A DNA stretch of 64,000 nucleotides from positions 24,513,172-24,577,171 of the forward strand of contig JAGTTD010000008.1 in assembly GCA_018398585.1 (NCBI GenBank), in the 5' to 3' direction. Origin of the DNA: Simmondsia chinensis (taxonomy: Eukaryota; Streptophyta; Magnoliopsida; Caryophyllales; Simmondsiaceae). Each line of letters opens with the position of its first letter. The first letter of the stretch is position 1. The notes beneath the pieces are model-generated. The model searched no databases. It saw only the letters and a program-made list of their open reading frames with translations, and was not told the origin of the DNA. A program made the translations under genes and the position numbers. Of the stretch, positions 45,930-57,085 are shown piece after piece.

Positions 45930-48618
45930 TTAATTCTACCAATTATGGAGTCCAGAATCAAAGGCCATCTTCAAAGGGGTTTGGAAAGGGTAGGGCGAGT
46001 CAACATGTTGAGAGCACTCTATGGTATGGGACACAAAATGTTGGCACATTAACAAGGAAGAGTTTTGAGGTGATCAGAACAATGATGAAAATAAAGATTA
46101 ACATGGCCTTCAAGCGACTAAATGTGTTGGAATGAAAGTCAAGGATATTTTGGGATATATATTATGGTATATGTGGGCAAGAACAGAGGTAGAAATGGAG
46201 TTGGTATTATTGTGGATAGCTACCTTAAGGACAAAGTAGCGGCAGTGTCCAGGTCTAGCGATAGGATAATCGGCATCGAGTTGGTTATAGACTGGGAGAT
46301 ATTGAACGTCATAGGAGCCTATGCCCCATAGATGACTCTAGCAGAGCAAAAGAAAGCTAGATTCTGGGAGGACTTAGATATGATGATTCAAGGCATACCC
46401 TAAACCGAATAAGCTAGTGGTTATTTCAATGGGCACATGGGTGCGGCGACAAATGGATACACACCCTACCATGGAGGCTTTGAGTTTGGAACTAGAAATG
46501 ATGAGAGTAAAGCTTTACTAAACCTTGCAGTCACTTACGAGTTAACAATTGCTAACACTTTCTTCAAAAATAGTGATGAGCACATCATCATGTATAAAAG
46601 TGGTGGGGAAAAGACTCAGATTGACTACATACTACTAAAGAAGAAAGCACATAAAGACTGTGTAGATTGTAAGGTGATCCCTAGGGAAGGCTTAACCACA
46701 TAGCATAGGGTATTGTGTGCTAATGTCAAGGCCAAGAGAAGGGGCAAGAGAACTAGGAAACTAGTGCACCCCCGCACTTATTGGTGGGACTTGAAGGGCA
46801 ACAAGTATCAAGCCTTTAAAGAAAGAATAAAGTCCAAGCTTAATGGAGACTTGTAGGAGGATATAAACCACACTTGGAACCAAATGGCTCAAAAGATTAG
46901 GCGTTACGCACATAAAGTACTAAGGGAGTCAAAGGTGGGGCACCAAGCCACAGAGAATCCTAGTGGTGGTGCAAGGATGTACAAGGGAAGATTAAGGTGA
47001 AAAGTGACTGCTTCAAGGAACGGGATCGAAATGGAGATGAGGACAAGAAACAATAATACAAATAAGCCATGAAAGAAGCAAAGATAGCAATCAAAGAGGC
47101 ACAATCTAAAGTCTACGAGGATTTCTACAAGAGATTGGATATTAAAGAGGAAGCAAGGGACTTATACAAAATTCCTCAAGCGAGAGAAAGGAGAACTAGA
47201 GACCTTGATCAGGTAAAAGTGCATCAAGGGGGAGGATGGACAGCTGCTCGTTGATTAGCAACAAATTAAAGTAAGGTGAAAATCCTAGTTCCGTGATTTG
47301 TTTAACAAAAGGGAGATACAGATACCCCTAAGCGGAATTCTAGTCATCTAAGGAGCACCAAAACTACTGTTACTGTAAACACATTAGACCCAAGGAAGTG
47401 AGAGAAGCTTTGAAAAAGATGGGTAGGGGTAAAGTGGTTAGCCTAGATGAAATACCCATTGAGGTATGCAAATGTATTGAAGGGAAGGTATAAGTTGATT
47501 AACAAAACTATTCAACCAAATACTTCAAGGTAAGAAGTTGCTTGACGAGGGGTGGAAAAGCACGTTGATACCAATCGATAAGAACAAAGGCAACATCAAA
47601 AGTTGTGCAAACTATAAGGGTATCAAAATAATGAGTAAGGTCATAGAAAGAAGGCTGCAGCAATAAACACATTTCTTAGAGAACTAAATTGGATTTATGC
47701 TTGGTAGATCTACGATAGAACCCATCCATCTCCTAAGACGTACTATTGAGTACTACAAAGATGGACAAAAGGACCTACACATGCTTTTTATTGATTTTGA
47801 GAAGGCATATGATAGAGTGGTAAGACAGATCTTATGGAGGGTCTTCGTGAAGAAAGGCATCCATGTATCCTATATTCAAGCCATTAATGAAATATATAAG
47901 GACATATGGACCAATGTTTGTACAATGGAATGAGAGACGGACTCGTTCCCGATTACAGTTGGCGTACATTAAGGATCAACATTAAGTCAGTTCTTGTTTA
48001 TTCTGGTTATGGATAAGCTCACTAGGCAAAACCAAAGAGGTGTGCCTTGGTGCATGCTTTTCATGGATGATATAGTTCTCATGAGCGGGTCAAGAAAGGA
48101 GGTGAATGAGAAGCTGGAACCTTGGAGAAGGGTCTTGGAATTGAAAGGCTTACGGCTAAGTAGACCAAAACCGAGTATTTGAAATTTAAGTCATGTACCT
48201 CAACCGAGCCAAATATAGAAGACGTGAAGATTAGGTCGGAATGTATATTAAAGAAAGATTGTTTAAAATATTTGAGATTCATGGTACAGCAAGACAGTAG
48301 AGTTGACTAGGATGTCAGTAAGAAGATTAAAATAAGATGGTATCTGTGGAAGATGGCCTCTACAATACTATGCTATTGAATGTTCTCACTAAAGTTGAAG
48401 GGAAAATACTATAAGATGATAGTGAGACCGACTATGGTATACGGTGGGAAGTGCTGGCAAGTTAAACAGCAATACATACAAAAGTTGAAGGTAGCGGAGA
48501 TGAAGATGTTGTGATGGATTTGTAGACACACGAGGAAGGATAGAATGAGAAATGACATTATAAGAAGAAAATTTGGTGTGGGCTCAATCGAGGATAAGTT
48601 GAGGGAGCAATACCTGTG
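45930..48618 (+). pseudogene. RTE endonuclease-reverse transcriptase, copy 1
   Basis: RTE elements encode one protein with an N-terminal APE-type endonuclease and a C-terminal RT. Here the endonuclease reads GKNRGRNGVGIIVDSYLKDK, DRIIGIELVI and LNVIGAYAP, then stop 46330-46332 where the family has Gln. It continues with GHMGAATNGYTPYHGGFEFG, IANTFFKN and KTQIDYILL (46437-46703). RT motifs are NKGNIKSCANYKGIKIMSKV (47590), DLHMLFIDFEKAYDRV (47775) and MLFMDDIVLMSG (48055-48090), where the family's ADD is MDD. The start region (45926-46135) is in another frame, and further stops and shifts occur. The remaining C-terminus lies beyond the L1 insert. Confidence 0.85.
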
Positions 48619-48634
48619 ATAGTTTGGGCATGTT

Positions 48635-49746
48635 TGAACCGGCTTCGAGGGCGGAGCTTCTGGACTATCCGGGCGACGAGTTCGGCTTCTTTGTGCTAGC
48701 GTCAGATCCTATCAGGTCGCTGCCTCTGCTTTGGTTTGATCTATCATGTCATAGGCGATGGCCTTGACACTGCCCTATGGACCGATTACTGGCTGCCATG
48801 TGGTCGTCTTTCGGAGCGCTTCCCTGCTCGACTGCTCACCTCTTCTGCTCTTCATTGGGATTCTCGGGTCTCATCCATTATTGAGGGTGGTCAGTGGAGA
48901 TTTCCAAAGGGTTGTTTGGAGCTCCGACCCATCTGGGACATGATTGACTTTAGTCCTCGGGCTGGTGTAGCGGACTCCATCCGGTGGTTGGGTGACCCTT
49001 CGGGGCGCTTTACCACCAAGTCCGCTTGGGAGATGCTGCGGAGTAAGAGAGAGGAGGATACAATTCATCACCTTCTATGGTTTCAGATGCATATACCGAG
49101 ACACTCCTTCGTTCTCTGGCTCGCTACTCGACAGCGACTTTGGACCCGAGACTGACTTCGGCGTTTCGGAGCACTAGAGATTCAGAGTGTTTGTGTGCTC
49201 TGCGGTTCTACTGATGAGACCCACGAGCACCTTTTCTTCACCTGTTCCTTTTCCGCCTCAGTCTGGAGCTCTGTCACTATGAGTACATCTATCGCTTGGC
49301 CCACCCTTCCTTGGGGTGATCTTGTAGCTTGGGCTGCTCAGCATCTCAGGGGACGGGAGATTGGCAGTATCATAGCTCGACTCTGCCTCTCTGCGACTGT
49401 GGATACTGTCTCGTACGAGCGCAACCTTCGGGTTCAGTGTTCCCAGTCCTGATCAGTTGAGGCCGTACTAGAGGAGATTACGGGTTTGGTCAGGAGCCGC
49501 CTACTTGCTGCTTCTTCGTTCAGAGGAGCCCACCGTCACACCTCATTGCTTCGGCACTAGGGTTTTGAGATTTAGTTTCTTTTTGTCCCTTTTGTTGTTT
49601 TTTGGTTGCATGTTGTATGGACTTTGTCTGAACTTTTTTGACGTTGTTTCATACTTGCAGGCTTCTGTCGTGCCCTGGGGTATGCCCCTTGTAACTTGTA
49701 CTCATTTTGTTTCATCTATATATTTCGCTGACTTACTAAAAAAAAA
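48635..49746 (+). mobile_element. 5'-truncated L1 LINE inserted into the RTE
   Basis: Bounded by a perfect 16-bp duplication atagtttgggcatgtt (48619-48634 and 49747-49762) and ending in an oligo-A tail after acttact. It contains only the end of ORF2 and the 3' UTR, the standard outcome of incomplete target-primed reverse transcription. It is noticeably GC-richer than the RTE around it. The 3' UTR block TGGGGTATGCCCCT (49676-49689) is shared with the ORF1-only insertion at 28763-30207. Confidence 0.92.
48637..49452 (+). pseudogene. L1 ORF2 C-terminus with zf-RVT domain
   Basis: One frame covers the insert with only two early stops. It reads GRSFWTIRATSSASLC, stop, RQILSGRCLCFGLIYHVIGD, then TALWTDYWLP, KSAWEMLR and MHIPRHSFVLWLATRQRLWT, followed by RD and a second stop (49153-49155), then LRRFG. 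It goes on CVLCGSTDETHEHLFFTC and SFSASVW. This is the zf-RVT domain that follows the polymerase in plant L1 ORF2 (Cys-X2-Cys...His-X4-Cys). Both stops fit single transitions (Trp to TAG; Arg CGA to TGA). There is no frameshift, so it is younger than the host RTE. It has no polymerase domain and no activity. Confidence 0.85.
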
Positions 49747-49762
49747 ATAGTTTGGGCATGTT

Positions 49763-50100
49763 AGGAGGACACCCACCACTGTCCCTGTCGAGAGATGCAA
49801 ACTACTCTATATTACATACGGAAGGAGTGGTAGAGGCAAGCCAAAGAAGAGTTAGATGAAGACGATTAGACACGACCTCATCCACTTAAACCTAAATGAG
49901 GAGATTGTATTAGATAGAGTTCAGTAGCGTGTTAGAATATGTGTAGTGGGTAGAGAGGCACAACGAAACTTGTCCATAGAGCCTGTAGGCTTACATGTTT
50001 GCTATTGTTGCTTGTTACTTGTTACCTGTGTGCCTATGGTTGCTCTATTGTGTGCCATGTGCTTAGCGGGATCCCTTGTGGCTTTGAGATTTTCGTTGTT
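49763..50100 (+). pseudogene. RTE C-terminus and 3' UTR, copy 1
   Basis: Continuation of the RTE after the L1 insert. LGHVRRTPTTVPVERC is readable across the removed insert, followed by YGRSGRGKPKKS and DLIHLNLNEEIV, the conserved end of plant RTE proteins. The 3' UTR follows, ending gcgggatcccttgtggc and a short TTG tail. Confidence 0.7.
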
Positions 50101-50119
50101 GTTGTGGTAGTTTATGGAG

Positions 50120-51060
50120 ATCATTTCTGTTATCCTTAATAGTGAATATAGGGGGTGCTTTTTTAGATGATGAGTAGACTATTGAGGAGGGGAGGGCCAG
50201 TAATACTTTCTCAAGAGGCATTATTTTTTTATTTTTTTTACAAAAAATTTGAAACGTAGGCTAAAATTTGAAAAAAAAAAAAGGCTAAAGTTACTAGGCT
50301 CAAGGAGGGAAGACTTTAGAGGTTAGAAAACTTTCAATTAATAATACAAATAAATAAATCACAAGGGTAGTAAAACCACTCCACTACAAGTGGCATAGTG
50401 ATCAAAGCTAGCAATTTATTCCACCACTCTATTTTCGCCCTCTCATAAATAGGGTAGTATAAAATAGTTTAAACTATAATTCAAACCAAACAAAATTGTA
50501 ATTTACTGTTTGGTTTGATTTATAAGATTTAAAAGCTACGGTTCAATTTATAACAACAACAACAATCCCAACGCCTCAAGGGCTCCCGTATATGCAAGGT
50601 CTGGGTACGGTTCAATTTATAATTTTTTTTTATTACAGTTTATGATTTAGATTTAGTTTAAACCAAACCTAAAAAGTAAATCATAAAACCCGTAACATAA
50701 AGGAATATTCAATTATTATTTACACAATTCAAGTCATATTACTAATTAACAAAATTTTACTTTAAGATAACCTAATAAAAAGTTAATAAAAACTTTGTTA
50801 TATAGGAAATTTTTATAATGAAAATATATAATTATGCTAGAAAATTACAAATCATGATAACCTTGAAAATTAATTATATCGAAAGGATTGATCTATCCAA
50901 AAACGGACCAGATCGAATCAATGGCTAGTTAATACGAACACTACTACAGATGACCCAAGTCGTGATACAGTTGACTCAGCTCATGACTCGGGACTTGACT
51001 CAGCACATAATGAAGTTGACGCTGCACATGACTAAGGCAAAAAAAAGGACCCTAAAGATT
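50120..51060. other. Spacer between the two RTE copies
   Basis: AT-rich, no genes. It contains a 52-bp SINE fragment (50554-50605). At 51042-51060 the string aaggaccctaaagatt repeats part of the duplicated flank (45033-45055), placing a short extra copy at the duplication junction. Confidence 0.55.
50554..50605 (-). mobile_element. Very short TS-like SINE 3' fragment
   Basis: Only 52 bp: caacaacaacaatccc, gcctcaagggctcccg and caaggtctggg, between perfect 17-bp duplications tacggttcaatttataa (50537-50553 and 50606-50622). On the minus strand it is the 3' end of the same SINE as at 14284 and 34733, ending in TTG repeats. Extreme 5' truncation. Confidence 0.88.
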
Positions 51061-51151
51061 AAAATTAAAGAATGGATGAATTACTTACCTCGATGCGTAA
51101 AGGACCGTGAAGATTAAAATTAAGGCAAAGAACAAAATTCAATATAGATTA
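51061..51151. repeat. Flank duplicated with the RTE element, copy 2 (left part)
   Basis: Matches 44996-45090 with few differences and stops at the Athila insertion point; its last five bases, gatta (51147-51151), are the target duplication. A gag/gtaagt-type splice-donor motif (acttacctcg, minus strand) is conserved in both copies. Confidence 0.85.
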
Positions 51152-52636
51152 TGATGTGTTTTTCTATGTCTATCAAAATTTAATTTTTAACCCTATCTAC
51201 TAAACACATCTAAATTGAAGTGCAGGGCAAGAGGGTGTCGAACCACAGGGACTAAGAGTATGTGAAATTATTTTATGATCTAAATTGATTTGAATAAAAT
51301 TGAGAGATTTTTGTGTCAATTAATCTAGAAAAAGACAATTAAACTAATCTACTTCTAATTGGGAACGTATATTAAATTGGAGTCTGGGGTTTCAAATCCA
51401 TCATTAGCCAATTATTTTTGCGGTAACTCTTAAATTGGGATTATTGATTGTCACACGGTTAGTGGCTCAGGCTACAAGCTTTAACCTACTAAAATACTGT
51501 TGTTAGTATCACGTATTGACCCTATCTAACTAAAGCATAAGGAAAATAAGCTCTACCTAACGTATTGTTAATTATTACATATTAACCCTATCTAACTAAA
51601 GCATAGAGAAGATAGGCTTTAATTAACAATTCGGTTAATACTATTACTTGATTAATTAATCTTAGGGCTACAAGCTCAAATAATTAATTTATAATTATCA
51701 ACATTGACAATCAAAGGTTACAAACTCAATAATTATCTCAATTGGATAAACAATTAACGCACAATACTTCAAAGTATTTCTCACAATCAAGCAATTCATG
51801 TAACAAATAAATTATCCCGAAATTAAAAGTAATACAAAATTAAAAAGGCTAAGACTTCATCTAACCCCTGAGAGCAAGTTATCTCTCCATCAAGGATGAA
51901 CCGGTAAAGGAGGAGATGTAGAAACTCATGTCGAGCTTCACGCTAATTTCGCTTTTGTTCTAATTTAACAAAATAAAGGAAAAATAAAAGCTGAGAGAAG
52001 AGAGAGAGAAAAAGAAGCGGGGATCTAGAACATCCAAAAATCGGGACCCCCAAGAAGCCCCCCCAAAACCAAATTTATATTGACATGTAACAACCCTAAG
52101 TGAGCTGGGCTGTGGTGACGATGGGCCTGAAGGTGACAAGGCTGGCGGTCAGTGAGCTGGTCTGGGTAGGAGGTGGACGATGATGGGCCGACGATAAGCT
52201 GGTGGTGATGGGCCTGGTGTTGGGCTGCACAAACTGGGCTTGAGGTTGATGATGTCAGTAGAGCTGGTCCTGTGCTGCAGATAACGCGGGTTGTGGGCTT
52301 GGTGATCTGGTAATGATGTTGACGGTGCTTGGTGTCGGTGGGCTGTTCGTGGGACTGTACGTGGGCCTACGTTTTGGCCAAGGTGCGCGGGTTTGGGCTA
52401 TGCGGGTTTTGGGTCAGATTTAGCTCATACGATCTCGTCCCAATCTCCGATTGACTTGATTTAATTGTTTAGGGCGTCGAATTTGTCTTATTTGCACCAA
52501 AATTCGACAATTTCTGGAACTTCAATTTCAGACCTGTTAAACATAAAAATTGCCAAAATGAGTGTAGAACTATAATTAAATAGGTGCAAAATAATTAAAA
52601 TAACAATTAAAAGATGCGTAAATGCGAGACGCATCA
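51152..52636 (-). repeat. 3' LTR of the Athila element
   Basis: Begins tgatgtgtttttctatg and ends gagacgcatca. It aligns with the right LTR throughout; substitutions and small indels are visible (for example the C run at 60742-60770 is only a few C here, near 52057-52066). Confidence 0.93.
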
Positions 52637-52650
52637 ACACCCCCACGCCT
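52637..52650 (-). other. Polypurine tract of the Athila element
   Basis: The minus strand reads AGGCGTGGGGGTGT immediately before the LTR start, the expected position for the plus-strand primer. Confidence 0.8.
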
Positions 52651-54329
52651 AACCTTTGCTAGTCCTCGAGCAAAGCATAAAATTTAACATAAAGACTACA
52701 GTGACCAACTACCCCAACTATCCCAGTCTTCACCAAGTTTTTCGAGATTAACACATGCATTAGAATTCAAGACAAGATTCAGTCATCTAGAGCATTCTCC
52801 AATTCTAGGAATTTAGATGATTAAACTTCAGAACTCGTCATAGAATTTCATTAACCTTGTATCAACTAATAGGAACTACTCAAGGAATTTAAGCGCACAA
52901 GCGAAAGTGATTAGGATTTCATGTCACAAAATATCCTCAAATTCTCGCTTCTAACCAAATATATAAAGGTTTTGTGCACCCACACCATTCAATCACCTAA
53001 ACACCTGCCTATACTTAGATAAATTTTAAGTGGCACATGAGTGACCACTTTACAACATTCTGACCTCAGTATAGCATAAAAGAAGAGCATCTTTATCATG
53101 AATGTACACCAGTTTTCACTTTTTCTTTTTCTTTTGGAGGAAATCCCTTTTTGTCTTTTTTTTAATTTTAATTTTTTTTCCTTTTTGTTTCCTCTTTCTT
53201 TTCTGTCCATTTTTGGACCTTTTTTTTTATAACACGTACTTCAACATTGCAATTGACATTGACTAACCTGTACTTTTCATTACATCAAGGGCAAGGATTA
53301 GGATAAGCCAATAGAATAGGCTTGCAAAACTTAAGATATATAGGGTTGTTTACCCAAATTTTTCAGATCTTCCACAACATGAAAGTCCTGGGCATAGTGA
53401 ATATGTGAACCTCATGAGTAGAACCCACTAATATCAACACTGATCGACAATACTCACTAACAAGTATGAAGTAGAATCATTCAATTTCATGGAATTAAGG
53501 GAATGAAATAAACAGCTAGTCCTACCATTGTCCTAACATATGCGCGATCAAGGAAAACTTGGCTAAACGATTATAATGCACACTCAAAATACACAAAAGT
53601 TGCTCAAAATTTTAAAAATTTGACCAAAGAATGAGCACATGCAAATGAGCCTCACCCCCACACCTAAATCATGCATTGTCCTCAATGCGACAATATAAAT
53701 CATTAAAGCACAAGAAATAGGTGAGATAGAGCAATACAACCTGACAAGGAAGCGTGAACATTAATATATGACTTCTTTAACCCAGGACAAGAACCTGAAA
53801 AGAGAAAAAACAAGTCTCGAAGAAACTAATTAATTTAAAAACTAAACTAAAAACAAGAATTAACAAAACCTAGGCTGCCTCCTAAGAGCGCTAAGTTTTA
53901 CGCCTTCAGCTGGGCGCAATGAATCCAGCAAAGATCAAGTATCAATCATGGTGTCCACCAAAGAGATGACTTCAATAACCTATCGATCAACAATGCCATC
54001 CAACTCAACTACAGGTTTAAGCCATTTACAGTGAATGCACGACTATCTTTTGGGTGGCATATCTCAATAGCACCCGAGGGGTACACCTGCTTAACCACAA
54101 AAGGAACATCCTACCTAGACCTCAACTTACCAGGAAAAAGACACAATTTAGAATTAAAAAGCCAAACCTTTTGATCAGGAGCAAATGTTTTCCCCAAAAT
54201 GTGTTTATCATGAAAAGCCTAAATCTTTGCATTCTCATAAGATTCATTTCTTAACTCCTTAAGTTCACTTAATTGAAGCTTTCGGTTAGATCCAGCTTGG
54301 TCTAAGTCAAAATTCAAGGCCCTAGTGGC
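52651..54329 (-). other. Region between Athila integrase and 3' LTR
   Basis: The first part (about 53880-54329) still shows the tail of integrase on the minus strand: ALNFDLDQAGSNRKLQL and SELKELRNESYENAKI, then FHDKHI and [14 protein letters not shown], with frame breaks. Below 53880 it is non-coding. A pyrimidine-rich stretch lies at 53110-53230. No env-like open frame with signal or membrane segments is present. Confidence 0.6.
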
Positions 54330-55523
54330 CTAATAAGCACGGTGTTCTAACTCAACCGATAAATGGCACGCCTTACCAAAGACTAACCTATAGGGTGACA
54401 TACCAAGTGGGGTCTTATAGGCAGTGCGGTAAGCCCAAAGAGCATCATTTAACCTAAGGGACCAATCTTTCCTATCAAGACGAACCGTTTTCTCAAGTAT
54501 AGACTTGATCTCATGGTTTGAAAACTCTACTTGACTACTAGTTTGGGGATGATAGGGAGCAACAATCTTATGATGCACTGAGTACTTCCTAAGCAGTGCC
54601 TCAAATGACCTATGAATGAAATGCCTACCACCATCACTAATGAGTGCTCTAGGGGTACCAAACCAGTTAAAAATGTGGTCCTTGACAAAATGCATGACCA
54701 CTTTGTGGTCATTGGTCCTAGTAGGTATAGCCTCAACCCATTTAGACACATAATCGACCCCTAAAAGTATGTAAACAAACCCAGAAGATAGGGGAAATGG
54801 TCCCATAAAGTCAATACCCCAAACATCAAATATTTCCACAATTAAAATGGGGTTCAAAGGCATCATGTCTCGGCACGTCATTGCGCTTGTGCACTGACAA
54901 CGCTCACATGCAAGACAAAACTTGTGAGCATCCTTGAACAGAGTAGGCCAATAAAAACCACACTGTAGGACTTTTGCAGCAGTCCTACAACCCCCAAAGT
55001 ATCCTCCACATGCATATGAGTGACAAAAAGATAAAATGCTATGATACTCACACTCTGGAACACATCTACGAATTACTTGATCCGCATAATGTTTAAACAA
55101 GTCAGGGTTATCCCAGTAAAAATGCTTTACTTGAGAGTAAATCCTATCCTTTTCTTGCTTAAACCAAGTAGATGGAATCGCACCTGCAGCGAGGAAGTTA
55201 ACAATATCTGCAAACCAAGGGCCACGTGAATGGGAGACAACAAAAAGTTGCTCATTGGGAAAAGAGTCATGCATTGAAATAGATGGATCATGATGCTCAA
55301 AGAAAATCCCAGAGAGATGGTCAACTACCACATTCTCTGCACCTTTCTTATCTCTAATCTCAATGTCAAACTCTTGAAGTAGAAGAATCCATCTAATGAG
55401 CCTAGGTTTCGTTTCTTTCTTTGAGAGCAAATATTTCAATGCAGCATGGTCAGAATAGATAATGACTTTTGACCTCAATAGATAATATCTTTTGAGAACG
55501 AAACTTGTCAAGAGCAAACACAA
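54330..55523 (-). CDS. Athila pol segment: RNase H end and integrase
   Basis: A 397-codon frame. It starts with the end of RNase H ([20 protein letters not shown]) and continues with the connector. Integrase follows: the zinc-binding region [12 protein letters not shown]...CLACERCQ, where the family's GGHFG is GGYFG, so one metal-binding His is replaced by Tyr. The catalytic core has Asp in GIDFMGPFP, Asp in [10 protein letters not shown] and Glu in [13 protein letters not shown] conserved block near the end reads [20 protein letters not shown]. The real reading frame entered from the upstream RNase H segment (55450-56196) through a shift near 55490. The frame closes at 54330. Integrase would insert the cDNA, but the His loss and split frame argue against activity. 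Confidence 0.85.
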   Translation of the reverse strand: MCLLLTSFVLKRYYLLRSKVIIYSDHAALKYLLSKKETKPRLIRWILLLQEFDIEIRDKKGAENVVVDHLSGIFFEHHDPSISMHDSFPNEQLFVVSHSRGPWFADIVNFLAAGAIPSTWFKQEKDRIYSQVKHFYWDNPDLFKHYADQVIRRCVPECEYHSILSFCHSYACGGYFGGCRTAAKVLQCGFYWPTLFKDAHKFCLACERCQCTSAMTCRDMMPLNPILIVEIFDVWGIDFMGPFPLSSGFVYILLGVDYVSKWVEAIPTRTNDHKVVMHFVKDHIFNWFGTPRALISDGGRHFIHRSFEALLRKYSVHHKIVAPYHPQTSSQVEFSNHEIKSILEKTVRLDRKDWSLRLNDALWAYRTAYKTPLGMSPYRLVFGKACHLSVELEHRAY

Positions 55524-56196
55524 CAGCTAGCAACTCCTTTTCGATGGTGGTGTAATGGCGTAGGGAATCATTAAGAGTTTTACTAGCATAGTAAATGACA
55601 TGAGGCACTTTGTTCACTCTTTGACCTAGGACGGTACCTATAGCAAAATCAGAAGCATCACACATAATTTCAAAAGGGAGAGAATAATCAGGTGGCTGCA
55701 TAATAGGGGCCGACACAAGTAATGATCTAAGCTTTTGGAAAGCTTCTAAGCAAAACTCATCAAACTCAAATGATATTTCCTTAACTAGCAAGCTAGTCAA
55801 TGGCCTGGCTAACTTCCCAAAGTCCTTAATGAATCTCCTATAGAAACCTGCATGACCTAGAAAGGATCTAACTTGCTTCGCATTTGAGGGAGGGGGTAAG
55901 TTTGCAATAAGATCTACCTTAGCCTTATCGACCTTAATACCCTTTTTGGACACTCTATGACCCAATAAAATCCCCTCTTGAACCACAAAGTGACTCTTCT
56001 CCCAACCCAAAACAAGATTTGTCTCTTCACATCTTTTTAGCACAAGCCTTAAATTCTGCAAACATTCATCAAATGAAGGTCCAAAAACAGAGAAATCATC
56101 CATGAAAACCTCAAGAAATCTGTCTACCATGTCAGAGAAGATAGACAGCATGCATCTCTGGAATGTAGCGGGCGCATTACATAAACCAAATGGCAT
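55450..56196 (-). CDS. Athila pol segment: reverse transcriptase palm and RNase H
   Basis: Opens with [16 protein letters not shown], the conserved RT motif. The active site FMDD is at residues 31-34 of this frame, followed by [18 protein letters not shown] and the thumb/connection block [20 protein letters not shown]. RNase H begins at [20 protein letters not shown] and reaches [20 protein letters not shown], with catalytic Asp and Glu present. The frame is then thrown off by about ten extra bases after the codons for DKFRS (near 55490-55500), judged from the family pattern DKFRSYLL. Upstream it is separated from the preceding frame by a stop and an extra A. Confidence 0.85.
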   Translation of the reverse strand: MPFGLCNAPATFQRCMLSIFSDMVDRFLEVFMDDFSVFGPSFDECLQNLRLVLKRCEETNLVLGWEKSHFVVQEGILLGHRVSKKGIKVDKAKVDLIANLPPPSNAKQVRSFLGHAGFYRRFIKDFGKLARPLTSLLVKEISFEFDEFCLEAFQKLRSLLVSAPIMQPPDYSLPFEIMCDASDFAIGTVLGQRVNKVPHVIYYASKTLNDSLRHYTTIEKELLAVVFALDKFRSQKILSIEVKSHYLF

Positions 56197-56245
56197 CCTA
56201 CGGTAGGCAAATGTGCCAAAGGGGCATGTAAAAGTTGTTTTTTTC

Positions 56246-57085
56246 CTAATCCTCTGGGTAGACTGCTACCTGGTTATATCCTGAATATCCATCAAGAAAA
56301 TAGTAAAAGCTTTGACTAGCTAGCCGCTCTAAAATCTGGTCAATAAATGGTAGAGGAAAATGGTCCTTCCTTGTGGCAGAGTTAAGCTTCCTATAGTCAA
56401 TACACACTCTCCAGCCCGTGGTCTCTCTAGTAGGCACAAACTCTCCATCACTACTCCTAACCACAGTAACGCCCGACTTCTTTGGGACTACCTGAATAGG
56501 GCTAACCCACCTACTATCAGAAATTGGGTAAATGATACACGCATTAAGCAATTTCACAATCTCTTTCTTTACCACTTCCTTCATGTTAGGGTTTAGCCTC
56601 CTTTGCATCTCCCTAGCGGGTCCAGCACTCTCATCAAGAAAAATCCTATGCATGCAAATGGAAGGGTCTATACCCTTCAAATCAGCCACAGACCACCCAA
56701 TGGCACTCTTATGTTCAATAAGCACTATCATCGATGCATCTTCTTGTTCCCTAGACAACTGAGAAGAAATAATCACAGGTAAAGTCTCATCTGGTCCTAA
56801 GAAAGCATACTTAAGAGTAGATGGCAACGACTTAAATTCAAGTTTGGGTGATGAAACTATGGAAGGCAAAGCAGGGGAATCAGAAAGCGTAGATAAAGCT
56901 TCTACTTTTGACAACCAATGAAAAGTCTCTAAAGGGGCACACAACTCAAGCAAATCATTCATCTCTCTAATGTCATTTTCAATCTCGAAATCATCAGAAC
57001 AATCGTATACTAGTTCTCGCTCAAGGGAATCACTAACTAGGATAGAGGGGAGTGTTTGGTCAACCAAATCATCAATAACATCCAC
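56246..57085 (-). CDS. Athila pol segment: protease-RT linker and RT fingers
   Basis: In frame with the protease segment, separated from it by one TAG (57086-57088), where the family usually has Gln; a C-to-T change explains it. It encodes DVIDDLVDQTLPSILVSD and an acidic linker, then LPSTLKYAFLGPDETLPVII. The RT start follows: IGWSVADLKGIDPSICMHRI, PAREMQRRLNPNMKEVVKKE, RWVSPIQVVPKKSGVTVV, GWRVCIDYRKLN and DGYSGYNQVAVYPED. It ends at TAG (56246-56248), again probably a former Gln, and a seven-A run right after shifts the frame by one relative to the next segment. Confidence 0.85.
   Translation of the reverse strand: MDVIDDLVDQTLPSILVSDSLERELVYDCSDDFEIENDIREMNDLLELCAPLETFHWLSKVEALSTLSDSPALPSIVSSPKLEFKSLPSTLKYAFLGPDETLPVIISSQLSREQEDASMIVLIEHKSAIGWSVADLKGIDPSICMHRIFLDESAGPAREMQRRLNPNMKEVVKKEIVKLLNACIIYPISDSRWVSPIQVVPKKSGVTVVRSSDGEFVPTRETTGWRVCIDYRKLNSATRKDHFPLPFIDQILERLASQSFYYFLDGYSGYNQVAVYPED

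Larger units (their letters stand above)
45207..50100 (+). mobile_element. RTE-clade LINE, copy 1, interrupted by an L1
   Basis: Non-LTR element with a pyrimidine-rich 5' leader, endonuclease and RT remnants on the plus strand, and a 3' end gcgggatcccttgtggc leading to a TTG tail (50066-50105). It is flanked by imperfect 19-bp duplications gttgtggtagttcatgaag (45188-45206) and gttgtggtagtttatggag (50101-50119), two mismatches. A 5'-truncated L1 (48635-49746) splits it. Excluding that insert and its duplication it is about 3.8 kb, near the full length of plant RTE elements. Confidence 0.85.

Noticed and set aside
52651..53880. Env-like gene of Athila
   Set aside because: No open frame of useful length, no signal or membrane segment; sequence is non-coding.
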